A stretch of DNA of 57,767 nt from positions 1 to 57,767 of the forward strand of contig CALCST010000041.1 in NCBI GenBank assembly GCA_937894065.1, read 5' to 3'. Positions within the stretch are counted from its first letter, which is position 1. Every line of letters starts with the position of its first letter. The notes under the pieces were generated by a model. It saw only the letters and a program-made list of their open reading frames with translations. It was not told where the DNA came from and ran no database searches. The DNA is from an uncultured Parabacteroides sp. (GTDB taxonomy: Bacteria; Bacteroidota; Bacteroidia; Bacteroidales; Tannerellaceae). Below, in pieces: positions 51,401 to 57,767 of this stretch. The translations under genes were made by a program, and so were the position numbers.

Positions 51401-52682
51401 GATCTGCAACATTTACAACCACTTCCTTACCTTTTACAACCATTGTATATACACTGTCAAAAGGCAAATATTCAGTATTGCCAGGACAAGAAACCATTAC
51501 ATAATATGTACCTTTAGATTTTCGAGTCGTTTCATCTGCAACTTCAGTACATGCTTTATCTTTATAATAAACAACTTTCATTGAATTCCTGAAGCTCTCC
51601 GGCTCAACAGAACTAATTGTCAATTCTGCAGCTTTTTCGGTATTTACGTTCTGAGTCAAACCTGATATTACAACTTTAATATTCTGTTTTGACTTCAAAA
51701 CCATCCTATAAACTTCATTATACTCTTCATATGTAGTATTCCCCGGATAAGAAACCTTCGCATATATTATTCCTTCCGTCATTCTATCTGCTTCTGTTGC
51801 AGGTGTAGTGCAAGCCTCATCCTTATAATAAGATATTGTTATTGAATCTTTTGCTGTTGAAGGTTCTGTTGATACGATTGTCAATTCTGCTGCCTTTTTG
51901 GAATCTGCATATTGCTCCAAGCCGGATACCTCTACTTGAATAATTTTCTTAGCCTTAAGTTCCATAGGATACACAGCTGTATAAGGCAAATATTCATCCT
52001 TACCAGGGAAAGATACCTTTGCATAAATTGTACCTTCTTTTTGTCTGTCTGCTTCTGTTGCAGGTGTAGAGCATGCCTCATCTTTATAATAGGAAACTGT
52101 CAGCAAATCTTTCAATTCCGCAGGTTCAACAGTTTCAATAGTAAGTTCAGCAGCTTTGCCTGGAGTTATTGTCTGAAGCAGTCCGGAAACAGTAACAACA
52201 ATTTCCTTACTTACCATCAGCTCACCCCTATACTCCGCAATCTCATAACTCTCAGAATTTTTCTTTGCAATCAAACCTTTTGAAGCTACGATTGAACCGG
52301 CAGTAAAATCTTCAGAGATTTGAACAGGAATAGAAAGAAGCACTCCATTAGTTCCTTTCACAAGATTATTATTGTTATTATAGGCAACACATCTGAACGC
52401 ATTACCACCCAAATCCTGCCAATCTACAGTATGTCCATCAGACATCGTTTCCGGCATCGACGGATCTCCAACAGGAGAAAGTCCCTCAGGGAAAGTTAAA
52501 TCCACCTGAAACGACGCAAACTGCACATCATTCTGATCTATCATCAAATTGATAGTATCCTTTAGTCCGGCTTTATTCAGCAAACCGGAATCAATTTTCC
52601 AAACGGCAGCATCAACCCAAACCGTTGTAAACAGCATTACTAAAATTGCTGCAGCCTTTAATATTGAATTATTATATTTCAT
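48438..52682 (-). CDS. Giant secreted protein: cohesin-like, MBG and InlB-type repeats, T9SS tail
   Basis: The 1414-residue product has a signal peptide (about 1-25). A cohesin-like domain (about 28-155) shows VQFASFQVDLTFPEGLSP and FRCVAYNNNNNLVKGTNGVLLSIPVQI. Four tandem repeats of about 87 residues, MBG-like, run from 158 to 505 (each with SYYKDEAC-type and YAKVSFPG-type strands). Divergent InlB B-repeats (about 590-900) contain NYQFKKWIKNG-like turns. Further Ig/MBG domains, a PTDPTDPSDPTDP linker and a C-terminal T9SS-like sorting domain (TVINMTGNMIYNGLI, GVYILKMNFGENTLVKKI) complete it. It should be anchored at the surface as a long adhesive stalk. No promoter was found in the gap to the LRR gene, so they are probably co-transcribed. 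Confidence 0.8.
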   Translation of the reverse strand: MKYNNSILKAAAILVMLFTTVWVDAAVWKIDSGLLNKAGLKDTINLMIDQNDVQFASFQVDLTFPEGLSPVGDPSMPETMSDGHTVDWQDLGGNAFRCVAYNNNNNLVKGTNGVLLSIPVQISEDFTAGSIVASKGLIAKKNSESYEIAEYRGELMVSKEIVVTVSGLLQTITPGKAAELTIETVEPAELKDLLTVSYYKDEACSTPATEADRQKEGTIYAKVSFPGKDEYLPYTAVYPMELKAKKIIQVEVSGLEQYADSKKAAELTIVSTEPSTAKDSITISYYKDEACTTPATEADRMTEGIIYAKVSYPGNTTYEEYNEVYRMVLKSKQNIKVVISGLTQNVNTEKAAELTISSVEPESFRNSMKVVYYKDKACTEVADETTRKSKGTYYVMVSCPGNTEYLPFDSVYTMVVKGKEVVVNVADLEQTVNSEKAATVGVTTIPENKFESVKYYKNEACTDEVTEDERKNVGQFYVKVSYPGDAEYEAYVKVYTLIVNSKKDILVEKITLPECDALKEGELLSKSVLKGGYVVDEDNKPIPGSFEWSDGNQRVTSSGKYSVTFYPNSHTYYNEKKFNIDVTVNKAYRVWTETPKNGYIKFSGNSADSTYIENQELVLEAIPDENYQFKKWIKNGTLIDGGSKLNIKVEEKAGYSAEFVEILRTVNIITEGSGVLSVNDENGPVQNGNELHQGSILEVTATPNSGYQLKSLTVNDDSLKGKNLKLAADVTLKAVFEQKPIDKYSVNLEVAKGKGSILAYKIDGTPIISGSTVDNGTRIYFNTLSAAGFEIDGDINVLGATQQGNYYIINNNMTATASFKAKQYNLKVESKNSKGEVVDGAKITISKIGGGETGIVEYGDFVKVEAAEFDNGKLSYILANGVRVDLNDQIKVTGPLAITAVFEERAEILEEYIMWPHQSFYYNGTSRNFVPFASQTYAGFDFNVKYKRVLDGNGDPDNEDELLDNAKDAGTYTVVLHREADDLYNKFDAEYEEGLIIKKSTIAVTKAPVGNNDPETNPKENVTIVKSNESDNWTKYDITPNDKISNNFNGTVYYHEKSEAAKTEISFGVPTLRSTEATQQGYVKITNGGLPYDGDGGKVSVTTGMTVTIEAIPGNDYKFKEWSDGSTDNPRVNYEVKGESLILSPVFVKKEKPTITLNELESEYDGGDKTVTIAQEDFRDANITFFMDEKCEQRATLKNAGKYYVKVYRPADDNYSSFEEIFGYTITPKTISSESIEEPEASDVLAGETLSQSVLMGGNAGIVPGTFAWVNPETKLTEESGKYEVKFTPSDPNYEEVIFKVEVKAIGGTKSEGETDPENPTDPTDPTDPSDPTDPEEPTSLEDIEARTIITSHNQIINVIPAVPMNLTVINMTGNMIYNGLISTECKIDVRTPGVYILKMNFGENTLVKKINVR
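48672..48742 (-). repeat. Short tandem repeat coding the Thr-Asp-Pro linker
   Basis: A 9-bp unit (GGATCNGTC-like on the plus strand) is repeated about seven times and encodes consecutive T/S-D-P triplets just before the sorting domain. Slippage would add or remove three residues at a time without a frameshift, varying linker length. Confidence 0.75.
51165..52210 (-). repeat. Four tandem coding repeats of about 261 bp
   Basis: These encode the four MBG-like domains of the giant protein. Copies 1-3 are the closest to one another, with near-identical stretches such as the one encoding YYKDEAC; copy 4 has diverged. They can recombine to change the number of domains. Confidence 0.75.
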
Positions 52683-52704
52683 AATAATGATTTTTTAGTG
52701 TTTT

Positions 52705-52749
52705 GTTTCAGGATGCAAGTCCCGTTTCCCGGTCAATGCATCCTGAAAC
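52705..52749. repeat. Perfect 13-bp inverted repeat between the two giant genes
   Basis: GTTTCAGGATGCA (52705-52717) and TGCATCCTGAAAC (52737-52749) are perfect inverted copies around a 19-nt loop. It lies 24 bp after the LRR-protein stop and 22 bp before the next start codon. No T-run follows on the minus strand, so it looks like an intercistronic stabilising or partial-termination hairpin. Confidence 0.8.
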
Positions 52750-52773
52750 TTGATTATTTTGATTTATCTCTCA

Positions 52774-55700
52774 TCAACGGATTCTCATCACATTAGCCGG
52801 ACTTACAGTCTTGCCATTTTCTCCGTCGATAGACAAACGATAATAATAAACTCCTGAAGGAAGCTGAACAGTAGTTGTGTACTTGTTCAAGCCTGCGCCT
52901 GCCGGCATTCCTTCAATTACAGAAACCATAGCTCCCGTAGCATTGAATATCTCAACAGAAACCTTCTTAGCGTCAGCACTCAATGAATAAGAGAATGTTG
53001 TGCTTCCGCTGAATGGGTTAGGATAATTTCTGACAACTTCCACCTGAGTCTGAGGCTTAACTGCTTCAGTAGATGTAGGAACGATATCACCTTCAGCCTT
53101 CAATGATGCAGCATCAGCATCTGAGAACGATGCACCTGTCAATTTCAGACCATCAGCCATCTTCATTATCACCCTCTTTCCTGAAGGCAATGTCTTGCCA
53201 TCCATTGAATAAGCCACCATTCGCAACGTGTCACCATTCAGAGTAGAACCCTGTGCAAAACGACCGGCCTCGCCAAGCAACGGAAGTTTTTCCTTCGCAC
53301 CAGTAAACTCTAGCTGTATTCCGGCTACAGGAACTTCGCTGCTCATTGTCAGGAATCCGTTATCGTCAACCTCAAGCAGAACTGTAGGCTGATATGCATC
53401 CTTAAGTTCCGAAGCTTTTGTAACAGGGCGGTTCTGTATGATATTTACGATACCTACTATATCAGAAATCTCAACTATATCATCATAATTTACATCAGCT
53501 TCGAAATAACCAAACGGGTTAACAGCATTTTCCCAGTCTTTCAAAATATAACTTACCGTAGCAGTAACATCCGAAACATTTACTTTTTTATCCAAGTTTG
53601 CGTCACCATCACAAGTATATACAATTGTTCCAAGTCTAAGATTCCATCCTGGGAACATTGGATTAGTCAATGTAGTAACAACAAGGTCACCTGCTCCAAC
53701 TTCCTCTCCCAAAGTATAAGAATTATCTGTTCCAATTGTAGTATATTCACCTGTCACTACATCCATAAATTTCCAGAATATAGTTGAAGGCTGTCCGTCA
53801 ACAGACATTTCTTCTGGGAAACTTATATTCTCTCCATAAGAAGTCATACCTGTTCGGACTGAACCATAACTTATATGATAATTTTTCTCAGATTCTATAT
53901 TCAATAATCTCGGACTCTTCACACCACTGAAACGTAGATGCGACATATCCGGACATAAATTCTTAAGTTGCGGGAACTGATTCAAATCTATCGATTCAGT
54001 ATATGTTGGAACACCGTATAATGTCAACTGTTTTGCAATTTCCGGAGCTGTCTTTTCAACACTTTCCATTTTCGTTCCATTCAATTTCAATTCCTTCAAA
54101 GCTACATTCTTCGAAACATCAAGTGTTAGCAACGGAGTTTCCGACACATCCAAATATTCCAAAGAAGAAGATGATGAAACATCAAGGCTTTGTATCTTAG
54201 TACCCGACAACATCAATGCTTGTAGAGATGATTTATTATCCGGCAAATCTATTTTCTTAACGAAACTATTTGCAAACGATACGTGTTCAAGCTTATCCAA
54301 CGATCTCAAATCAACATATTCTGCAAATGAGTCTTGCATATAATACATATATAGATTTATCAAACGACGTGGAGTTTCATTATTCCATATTGCCTGCGCA
54401 ACCTTATAATTCTCTCCTGTCTGCCAAATATTATTATTCCACCACTCTGTCAAATCTGCATTATTTGACTCAGCAACTATACGGGCAATAGTTTCTACAT
54501 CTCCCTGATGGAATTCTGATGGTGCTGAATTTTGAACCAAAACATAGCCAGCGTCAATACACCATCCATTGTAAATATTTATGTCTGTAAATTCACAGAA
54601 TTGACGATTCATAATCTTACATCTATAAGCATTTAAGCCCTCTTTACCTGCATCGTTCAGAACAAACACACCAGGACGTCCTGCTACAGGAATAAATGTA
54701 GTCTTATCTTCTATATTCGTCTGATCATTAATCCACATATATACAGACTCAACACCATTTATAACAGCCTCGGAAGATAAATCTATTGTATCTCCGTTCT
54801 CAAACAGATAAGGATCATTTGGATTGTCAGACTTCAGTTCTATCATTGAAGCTCCGAAATATCGTATATTTCTATAATTCTTCACTCCAGAATATTTCAA
54901 ACTACCATCTCTATAACCAACATCGAGATGTTCCAAAGCTGGTAATTCAGCTAAGTCCAAATTATCTATATTACTAGGTAGTCCTAATATTCTCAAATTT
55001 GAAACAACACTTTCCGGAGGTAAATTATATGTTGTTTCTTCCAATCTTAGTTCATATACTGTTGAAGGAAGATTATTTACAAAATTTTGGAATTGTGTTG
55101 TCTGGCTTAATGAAACAATTTCCAACGGAGCACTTATATTATCCAAAGTACTTGCAGGTAAATTCTGGCAATTGTTTATCCAAAGAGATCTCAAATTAGG
55201 GAATACACTCAAATCAATTGATGTCAAATGGGCATGTTCCAACTTCAATGTATTCAGTCGGTTACAGCCAGCAAAATTGATATTCCGTAACTTTGTTCCA
55301 CCATATTCGCTTGGTGATTCACCTGTCATTTCAGTATAAAATTTGAACTCTGTCAAATTATGGCACATCGAAACATCAATAGTTTCAAGATTTCTGCTAT
55401 AGATATTCAATGTCTCCAATTTTGTATTATTTGACAAATCCAAATCAGAAATATTCATAAAGCGTTCACATTGGAAAAATTTAAGTTCTGTAAACGCACT
55501 TAAATCCAATTTAGATATTGTATCCGGGTTCTCACCCCAGTCCAATTCTATAAGCAAATGTGTTAATCTTGCAGGCTCACCTGTACTCCAATTTGTTCTT
55601 ATATTATCCTGCCATGACTCCCAATTATCATGTTTCCATCCCTCACTCTCAACAAACTCTCTCAATTGTGGAACTTCAGGATTATCATCGGCCAATTTCT

Positions 55701-57321
55701 TTAATCCTGCAATATCCTGTTGAGAATATGAATCTGCAGAACGATATACTTTTATCCTCTGAGTTTCCAAAGTCCAACTTCCTTGAGAAGGATTCGTAAT
55801 CCTACATTTATACATTTCACCTGGAGTTCCATCAAAAATAAATTTACCTTCTCCATCACCAGCAGGCATTGCTGCTTCAGTTTCATACGGCTCCTCATCT
55901 GCCACCTTATACCACTTATAAACAGACTTTTGTCCTTGAAATTCTGCATATTCTGACAAATCTATTTCAGTTTCTTTTAAAGCATAGGAAGTATAATCAT
56001 CTACAGGTTTCGTACCCTTTGCTTCTATATTAGAATATCCATAACATTCGAATCCATCAGTAGGATTAGTCGGGAAAGTTACATCTCCCCAATTCATATT
56101 TGTACTATACACATGTATAGCATTCAAATTAGAAAGAGCAGACAAATCCAATTTCCTGATATTAGTATAATTTATTTCAACACTGGTCAAACCAGTAAGA
56201 GCGGACAAATTCAAAGTATCAATTCGTTTTTCTCTATCAGCGACATAAAACATTGTTACACGCTGTTCACTCTCATTAGACCATCTAACACCAACTTTGC
56301 GTCCGCTTTCATGTATCCAATCTTCCTTATAATATCCTTTCTCTATGAAATCCTGTAAATCCGTACTATTAGGATTTTCCTCAGCAATATCCTTCAATGC
56401 CTGAATATCTGATTGAGAAAAATTCAGAGGAGAAAGAAGTTGTATTCCATTAGATGCTAAAAATGGCCCATCTGCCAAACGCAATTGGACATCAATATAC
56501 GCATTGACTTCTTCAGCACATCTCACATTAATATTATAAATAGAATTTTGGAAATCTGGTATATCAACGTAACTATAAACCATATCGTTATAAGAATCAT
56601 CATTGACCAGATTATCCCCACTCAATGTTACATTAGGTTTTGGAGATTGATTGATTCTGAATTCAAGGCGAACAGACTTTCCTGCAAATTCTCCAGCTTT
56701 TAATGTCAACAATAAAGGTAAATCAGTATTCAGATCACCAGAAAGCTTACTTTTATCAGATTGTATTTCAGGCATTTTGTCTCCTTGAATAAAATAAACT
56801 GATAAATCTTCAGATGTTAACAACGGTTGTGAAGATAAATCCTGAGAAGGATAAACTGCATAAGTATAAACCAATGTTCCAACTAAACATTCAAATTGGA
56901 CATCAAAGGAAATAGAGTTATACTCTTCATCATATCTGCAATATTCAAACGGTATCCACAATCCATTATTTTCATCCAGTTCAAAAGGTTGCGGATCCAA
57001 TTCCACATTTTGATTATTGAGTTTTAAATTAAAAACATCTGGTTTTTCTTTTATCTGAAGACGGATTGACATCTCAGAAGAAAAACCTTCTATCCCAATA
57101 AAATTATAAACATGAGAAACATCATTCCAAACAGCATTATACTGGATCTTATTCGGAATAGCACTAAAATACATTTCCCCTTCCGTCACCTCCTGTTGTG
57201 CCGCATAAGCATCTATATCCGGTATCCGGCCGGAATCAATAGCACCTGCCGTAAGTTGCCACGAAAACAAAAAGGAAAGACAACTTGCGACTACCATTAA
57301 TTTAAGTAATCGTTGTTTCAT
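52774..57321 (-). CDS. Giant secreted LRR-Ig protein with type I dockerin and T9SS tail
   Basis: The 1515-residue product has a signal peptide (about 1-27) and beta-rich N-terminal domains to about 295. Three repeated modules begin near 298, 532 and 935. Each has a helical cap (SQSDIQALKDIAEENP, SQQDIAGLKKLADDNP, HQGDVETIARIVAE), a W-rich segment, leucine-rich repeats and an Ig-like domain. A type I dockerin follows (about 1234-1297) with two calcium loops, DANLDKKVNVSD and DVNYDDIVEISD. Then come a cohesin-like domain (about 1309-1410; VAGIQLEFTGAKE, TLRMVAYSMDGKTLPSG) and a T9SS tail (NYPNPFSGSTTFSYSL, LPSGVYYYRLSIDGENG). It is a probable surface adhesin or scaffold component, first of a pair with the next gene. 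Confidence 0.83.
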   Translation of the reverse strand: MKQRLLKLMVVASCLSFLFSWQLTAGAIDSGRIPDIDAYAAQQEVTEGEMYFSAIPNKIQYNAVWNDVSHVYNFIGIEGFSSEMSIRLQIKEKPDVFNLKLNNQNVELDPQPFELDENNGLWIPFEYCRYDEEYNSISFDVQFECLVGTLVYTYAVYPSQDLSSQPLLTSEDLSVYFIQGDKMPEIQSDKSKLSGDLNTDLPLLLTLKAGEFAGKSVRLEFRINQSPKPNVTLSGDNLVNDDSYNDMVYSYVDIPDFQNSIYNINVRCAEEVNAYIDVQLRLADGPFLASNGIQLLSPLNFSQSDIQALKDIAEENPNSTDLQDFIEKGYYKEDWIHESGRKVGVRWSNESEQRVTMFYVADREKRIDTLNLSALTGLTSVEINYTNIRKLDLSALSNLNAIHVYSTNMNWGDVTFPTNPTDGFECYGYSNIEAKGTKPVDDYTSYALKETEIDLSEYAEFQGQKSVYKWYKVADEEPYETEAAMPAGDGEGKFIFDGTPGEMYKCRITNPSQGSWTLETQRIKVYRSADSYSQQDIAGLKKLADDNPEVPQLREFVESEGWKHDNWESWQDNIRTNWSTGEPARLTHLLIELDWGENPDTISKLDLSAFTELKFFQCERFMNISDLDLSNNTKLETLNIYSRNLETIDVSMCHNLTEFKFYTEMTGESPSEYGGTKLRNINFAGCNRLNTLKLEHAHLTSIDLSVFPNLRSLWINNCQNLPASTLDNISAPLEIVSLSQTTQFQNFVNNLPSTVYELRLEETTYNLPPESVVSNLRILGLPSNIDNLDLAELPALEHLDVGYRDGSLKYSGVKNYRNIRYFGASMIELKSDNPNDPYLFENGDTIDLSSEAVINGVESVYMWINDQTNIEDKTTFIPVAGRPGVFVLNDAGKEGLNAYRCKIMNRQFCEFTDINIYNGWCIDAGYVLVQNSAPSEFHQGDVETIARIVAESNNADLTEWWNNNIWQTGENYKVAQAIWNNETPRRLINLYMYYMQDSFAEYVDLRSLDKLEHVSFANSFVKKIDLPDNKSSLQALMLSGTKIQSLDVSSSSSLEYLDVSETPLLTLDVSKNVALKELKLNGTKMESVEKTAPEIAKQLTLYGVPTYTESIDLNQFPQLKNLCPDMSHLRFSGVKSPRLLNIESEKNYHISYGSVRTGMTSYGENISFPEEMSVDGQPSTIFWKFMDVVTGEYTTIGTDNSYTLGEEVGAGDLVVTTLTNPMFPGWNLRLGTIVYTCDGDANLDKKVNVSDVTATVSYILKDWENAVNPFGYFEADVNYDDIVEISDIVGIVNIIQNRPVTKASELKDAYQPTVLLEVDDNGFLTMSSEVPVAGIQLEFTGAKEKLPLLGEAGRFAQGSTLNGDTLRMVAYSMDGKTLPSGKRVIMKMADGLKLTGASFSDADAASLKAEGDIVPTSTEAVKPQTQVEVVRNYPNPFSGSTTFSYSLSADAKKVSVEIFNATGAMVSVIEGMPAGAGLNKYTTTVQLPSGVYYYRLSIDGENGKTVSPANVMRIR

Positions 57322-57515
57322 AGACTAATATATTTAGTTTGACATAATAATATTTCCCATAAATCCCACTCATTCAATATTATCAATCAGCACAACAAAT
57401 CAACTTTTAGATATCAAATAATTGGTTAATAGAATATTTATTCAAAAGATATAATGCAAATATCTGTTAGCATTAATTTGTAAATTAATTCACTTTTATA
57501 GTTATATATTCGAAG

Positions 57516-57523
57516 CAAATGTA
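57516..57523 (-). promoter_or_regulatory. -7 box for the LRR/MBG gene pair
   Basis: The minus strand reads TACATTTG, an exact TAnnTTTG match, 195 bp before the start codon. No -33 element was evident. Confidence 0.45.
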
Positions 57524-57698
57524 AAATTTTAATAACATCTTACTTGACATATCTGGAATTTTTTCCTAGGAATTAACGATTTTAAACATTATTAACAAGA
57601 TTGAAAAATATATAGAATTCACAGATACACAGGGATATCAGTTTATAATTTAACAATTCTAAGTATTCATACTCTCAGTGTTAAATTAACAAATAAAC

Positions 57699-57731
57699 AA
57701 AAGGCTGCTTCCCCGAAGAGAAACAGCCTTC
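57699..57731 (-). terminator. Terminator of a gene entering from the right edge
   Basis: On the minus strand AAGGCTGTTTCTC, TTCGG, then GGAAGCAGCCTTTTG makes a strong stem followed by TTTTGTTTATTTG. It is nearly identical to the hairpin at 48389-48421. Confidence 0.8.
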
Positions 57732-57740
57732 CTTAGACAT

Positions 57741-57767
57741 TTAATTTTTATTCACACGCCCTTTCAT
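57741..57767 (-). CDS. Possible 3' end of a further minus-strand gene (partial)
   Basis: The last 27 bases read on the minus strand as codons for MKGRVNKN then TAA at 57743-57741, ten bases before a strong terminator. The terminator implies a gene ending here. The frame is uncertain, because a second frame stops at about 57750. Nothing can be said of its function. Confidence 0.3.
   Translation of the reverse strand: MKGRVNKN

Larger units (their letters stand above)
57322..57740. other. Upstream region of the giant-protein pair
   Basis: The 419-bp AT-rich stretch contains a -7 box for the LRR gene at 57516-57523 (TACATTTG on the minus strand), implying a leader of about 190 nt, and the terminator at 57699-57731. 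No other gene or structure was recognised. Confidence 0.55.

Noticed and set aside
52774..57321. Leucine-rich region as a non-coding repeat array
   Set aside because: The periodicity lies in the protein (LRR units) within one long open frame and is not a DNA-level array.
48438..57321. A cellulosome
   Set aside because: There are no carbohydrate-active enzyme domains in either protein, and the cohesin assignments rest on pattern resemblance only.

Overview
The window is chromosomal DNA from a Bacteroidota bacterium, almost certainly order Bacteroidales. The evidence is a SusC/SusD pair, a fused SecDF, DUF4468 and DUF4153 proteins, paired OmpH/Skp genes, an rpsL-rpsG-fusA-rpsJ-rplC order without tuf, promoters of the Bacteroidota type (TTTG, about 19 bp, TAnnTTTG), and three secreted proteins with tails resembling type IX secretion (T9SS) sorting domains. 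A species cannot be named from this sequence. No rRNA, tRNA, insertion sequence, prophage or CRISPR array was recognised.

Layout. 1-4.3 kb: ribosomal/EF-G operon on the minus strand. 4.4-5.3 kb: a lone metallo-beta-lactamase-fold hydrolase, then two hairpin terminators. 5.4-13.0 kb: a tightly packed minus-strand operon of three parvulin/SurA-like periplasmic chaperones, an OstA-like LPS-transport protein, a small membrane protein and mutL. 13.0-13.5 kb: an intergenic array of four 12-bp palindrome-like units at an exact 22-bp period. 13.5-20.6 kb: nucleotide-sugar dehydrogenase, DUF4153 membrane protein, a secreted T9SS-type protein, zupT, trmB and mrp. 20.7-25.1 kb: a lipoprotein, an exported racemase-like protein and secDF. 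25.6-29.0 kb: DUF4468 protein, TPR protein and an FGE-like/sialidase-fold fusion. 29.0-29.8 kb: a gene-free stretch with a second 22-bp-register array. 29.8-36.1 kb: SusC, SusD, a Dabb protein and a NamZ-type exo-muramidase. 36.2-41.3 kb: two META-domain lipoproteins, a MATE exporter, an M23 peptidase, YccF and murI. 41.4-47 kb: two Skp genes, then der, era, fabH, rpmF and yceD. 47-57.7 kb: an orphan histidine kinase and two giant secreted proteins, one with MBG/InlB-like repeats and a cohesin-like N-terminus, the other with leucine-rich repeats and a type I dockerin.

Much of the window serves the cell envelope: chaperones (SurA-like, Skp), LPS transport (OstA), Sec secretion, peptidoglycan precursor supply and turnover (MurI, M23, NamZ), lipid synthesis (FabH) and T9SS surface proteins. 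Core translation and GTPase genes (ribosomal proteins, EF-G, Era, Der, TrmB) flank them.

The most unusual signals are non-coding. (1) Two intergenic arrays share an exact 22-bp register and a TTGATT-type spacer but carry different 12-nt motifs. (2) A dispersed family of GTTGACAAG inverted repeats occupies gene boundaries between 17.5 and 48.3 kb. (3) Palindromes sit in the promoters of the chaperone and yceD-rpmF operons. Among proteins, the notable points are the neighbouring dockerin and cohesin-like giants, a MutL with an eroded nuclease site, an FGE-like domain without its cysteines, and an exported racemase-like protein lacking one catalytic cysteine.
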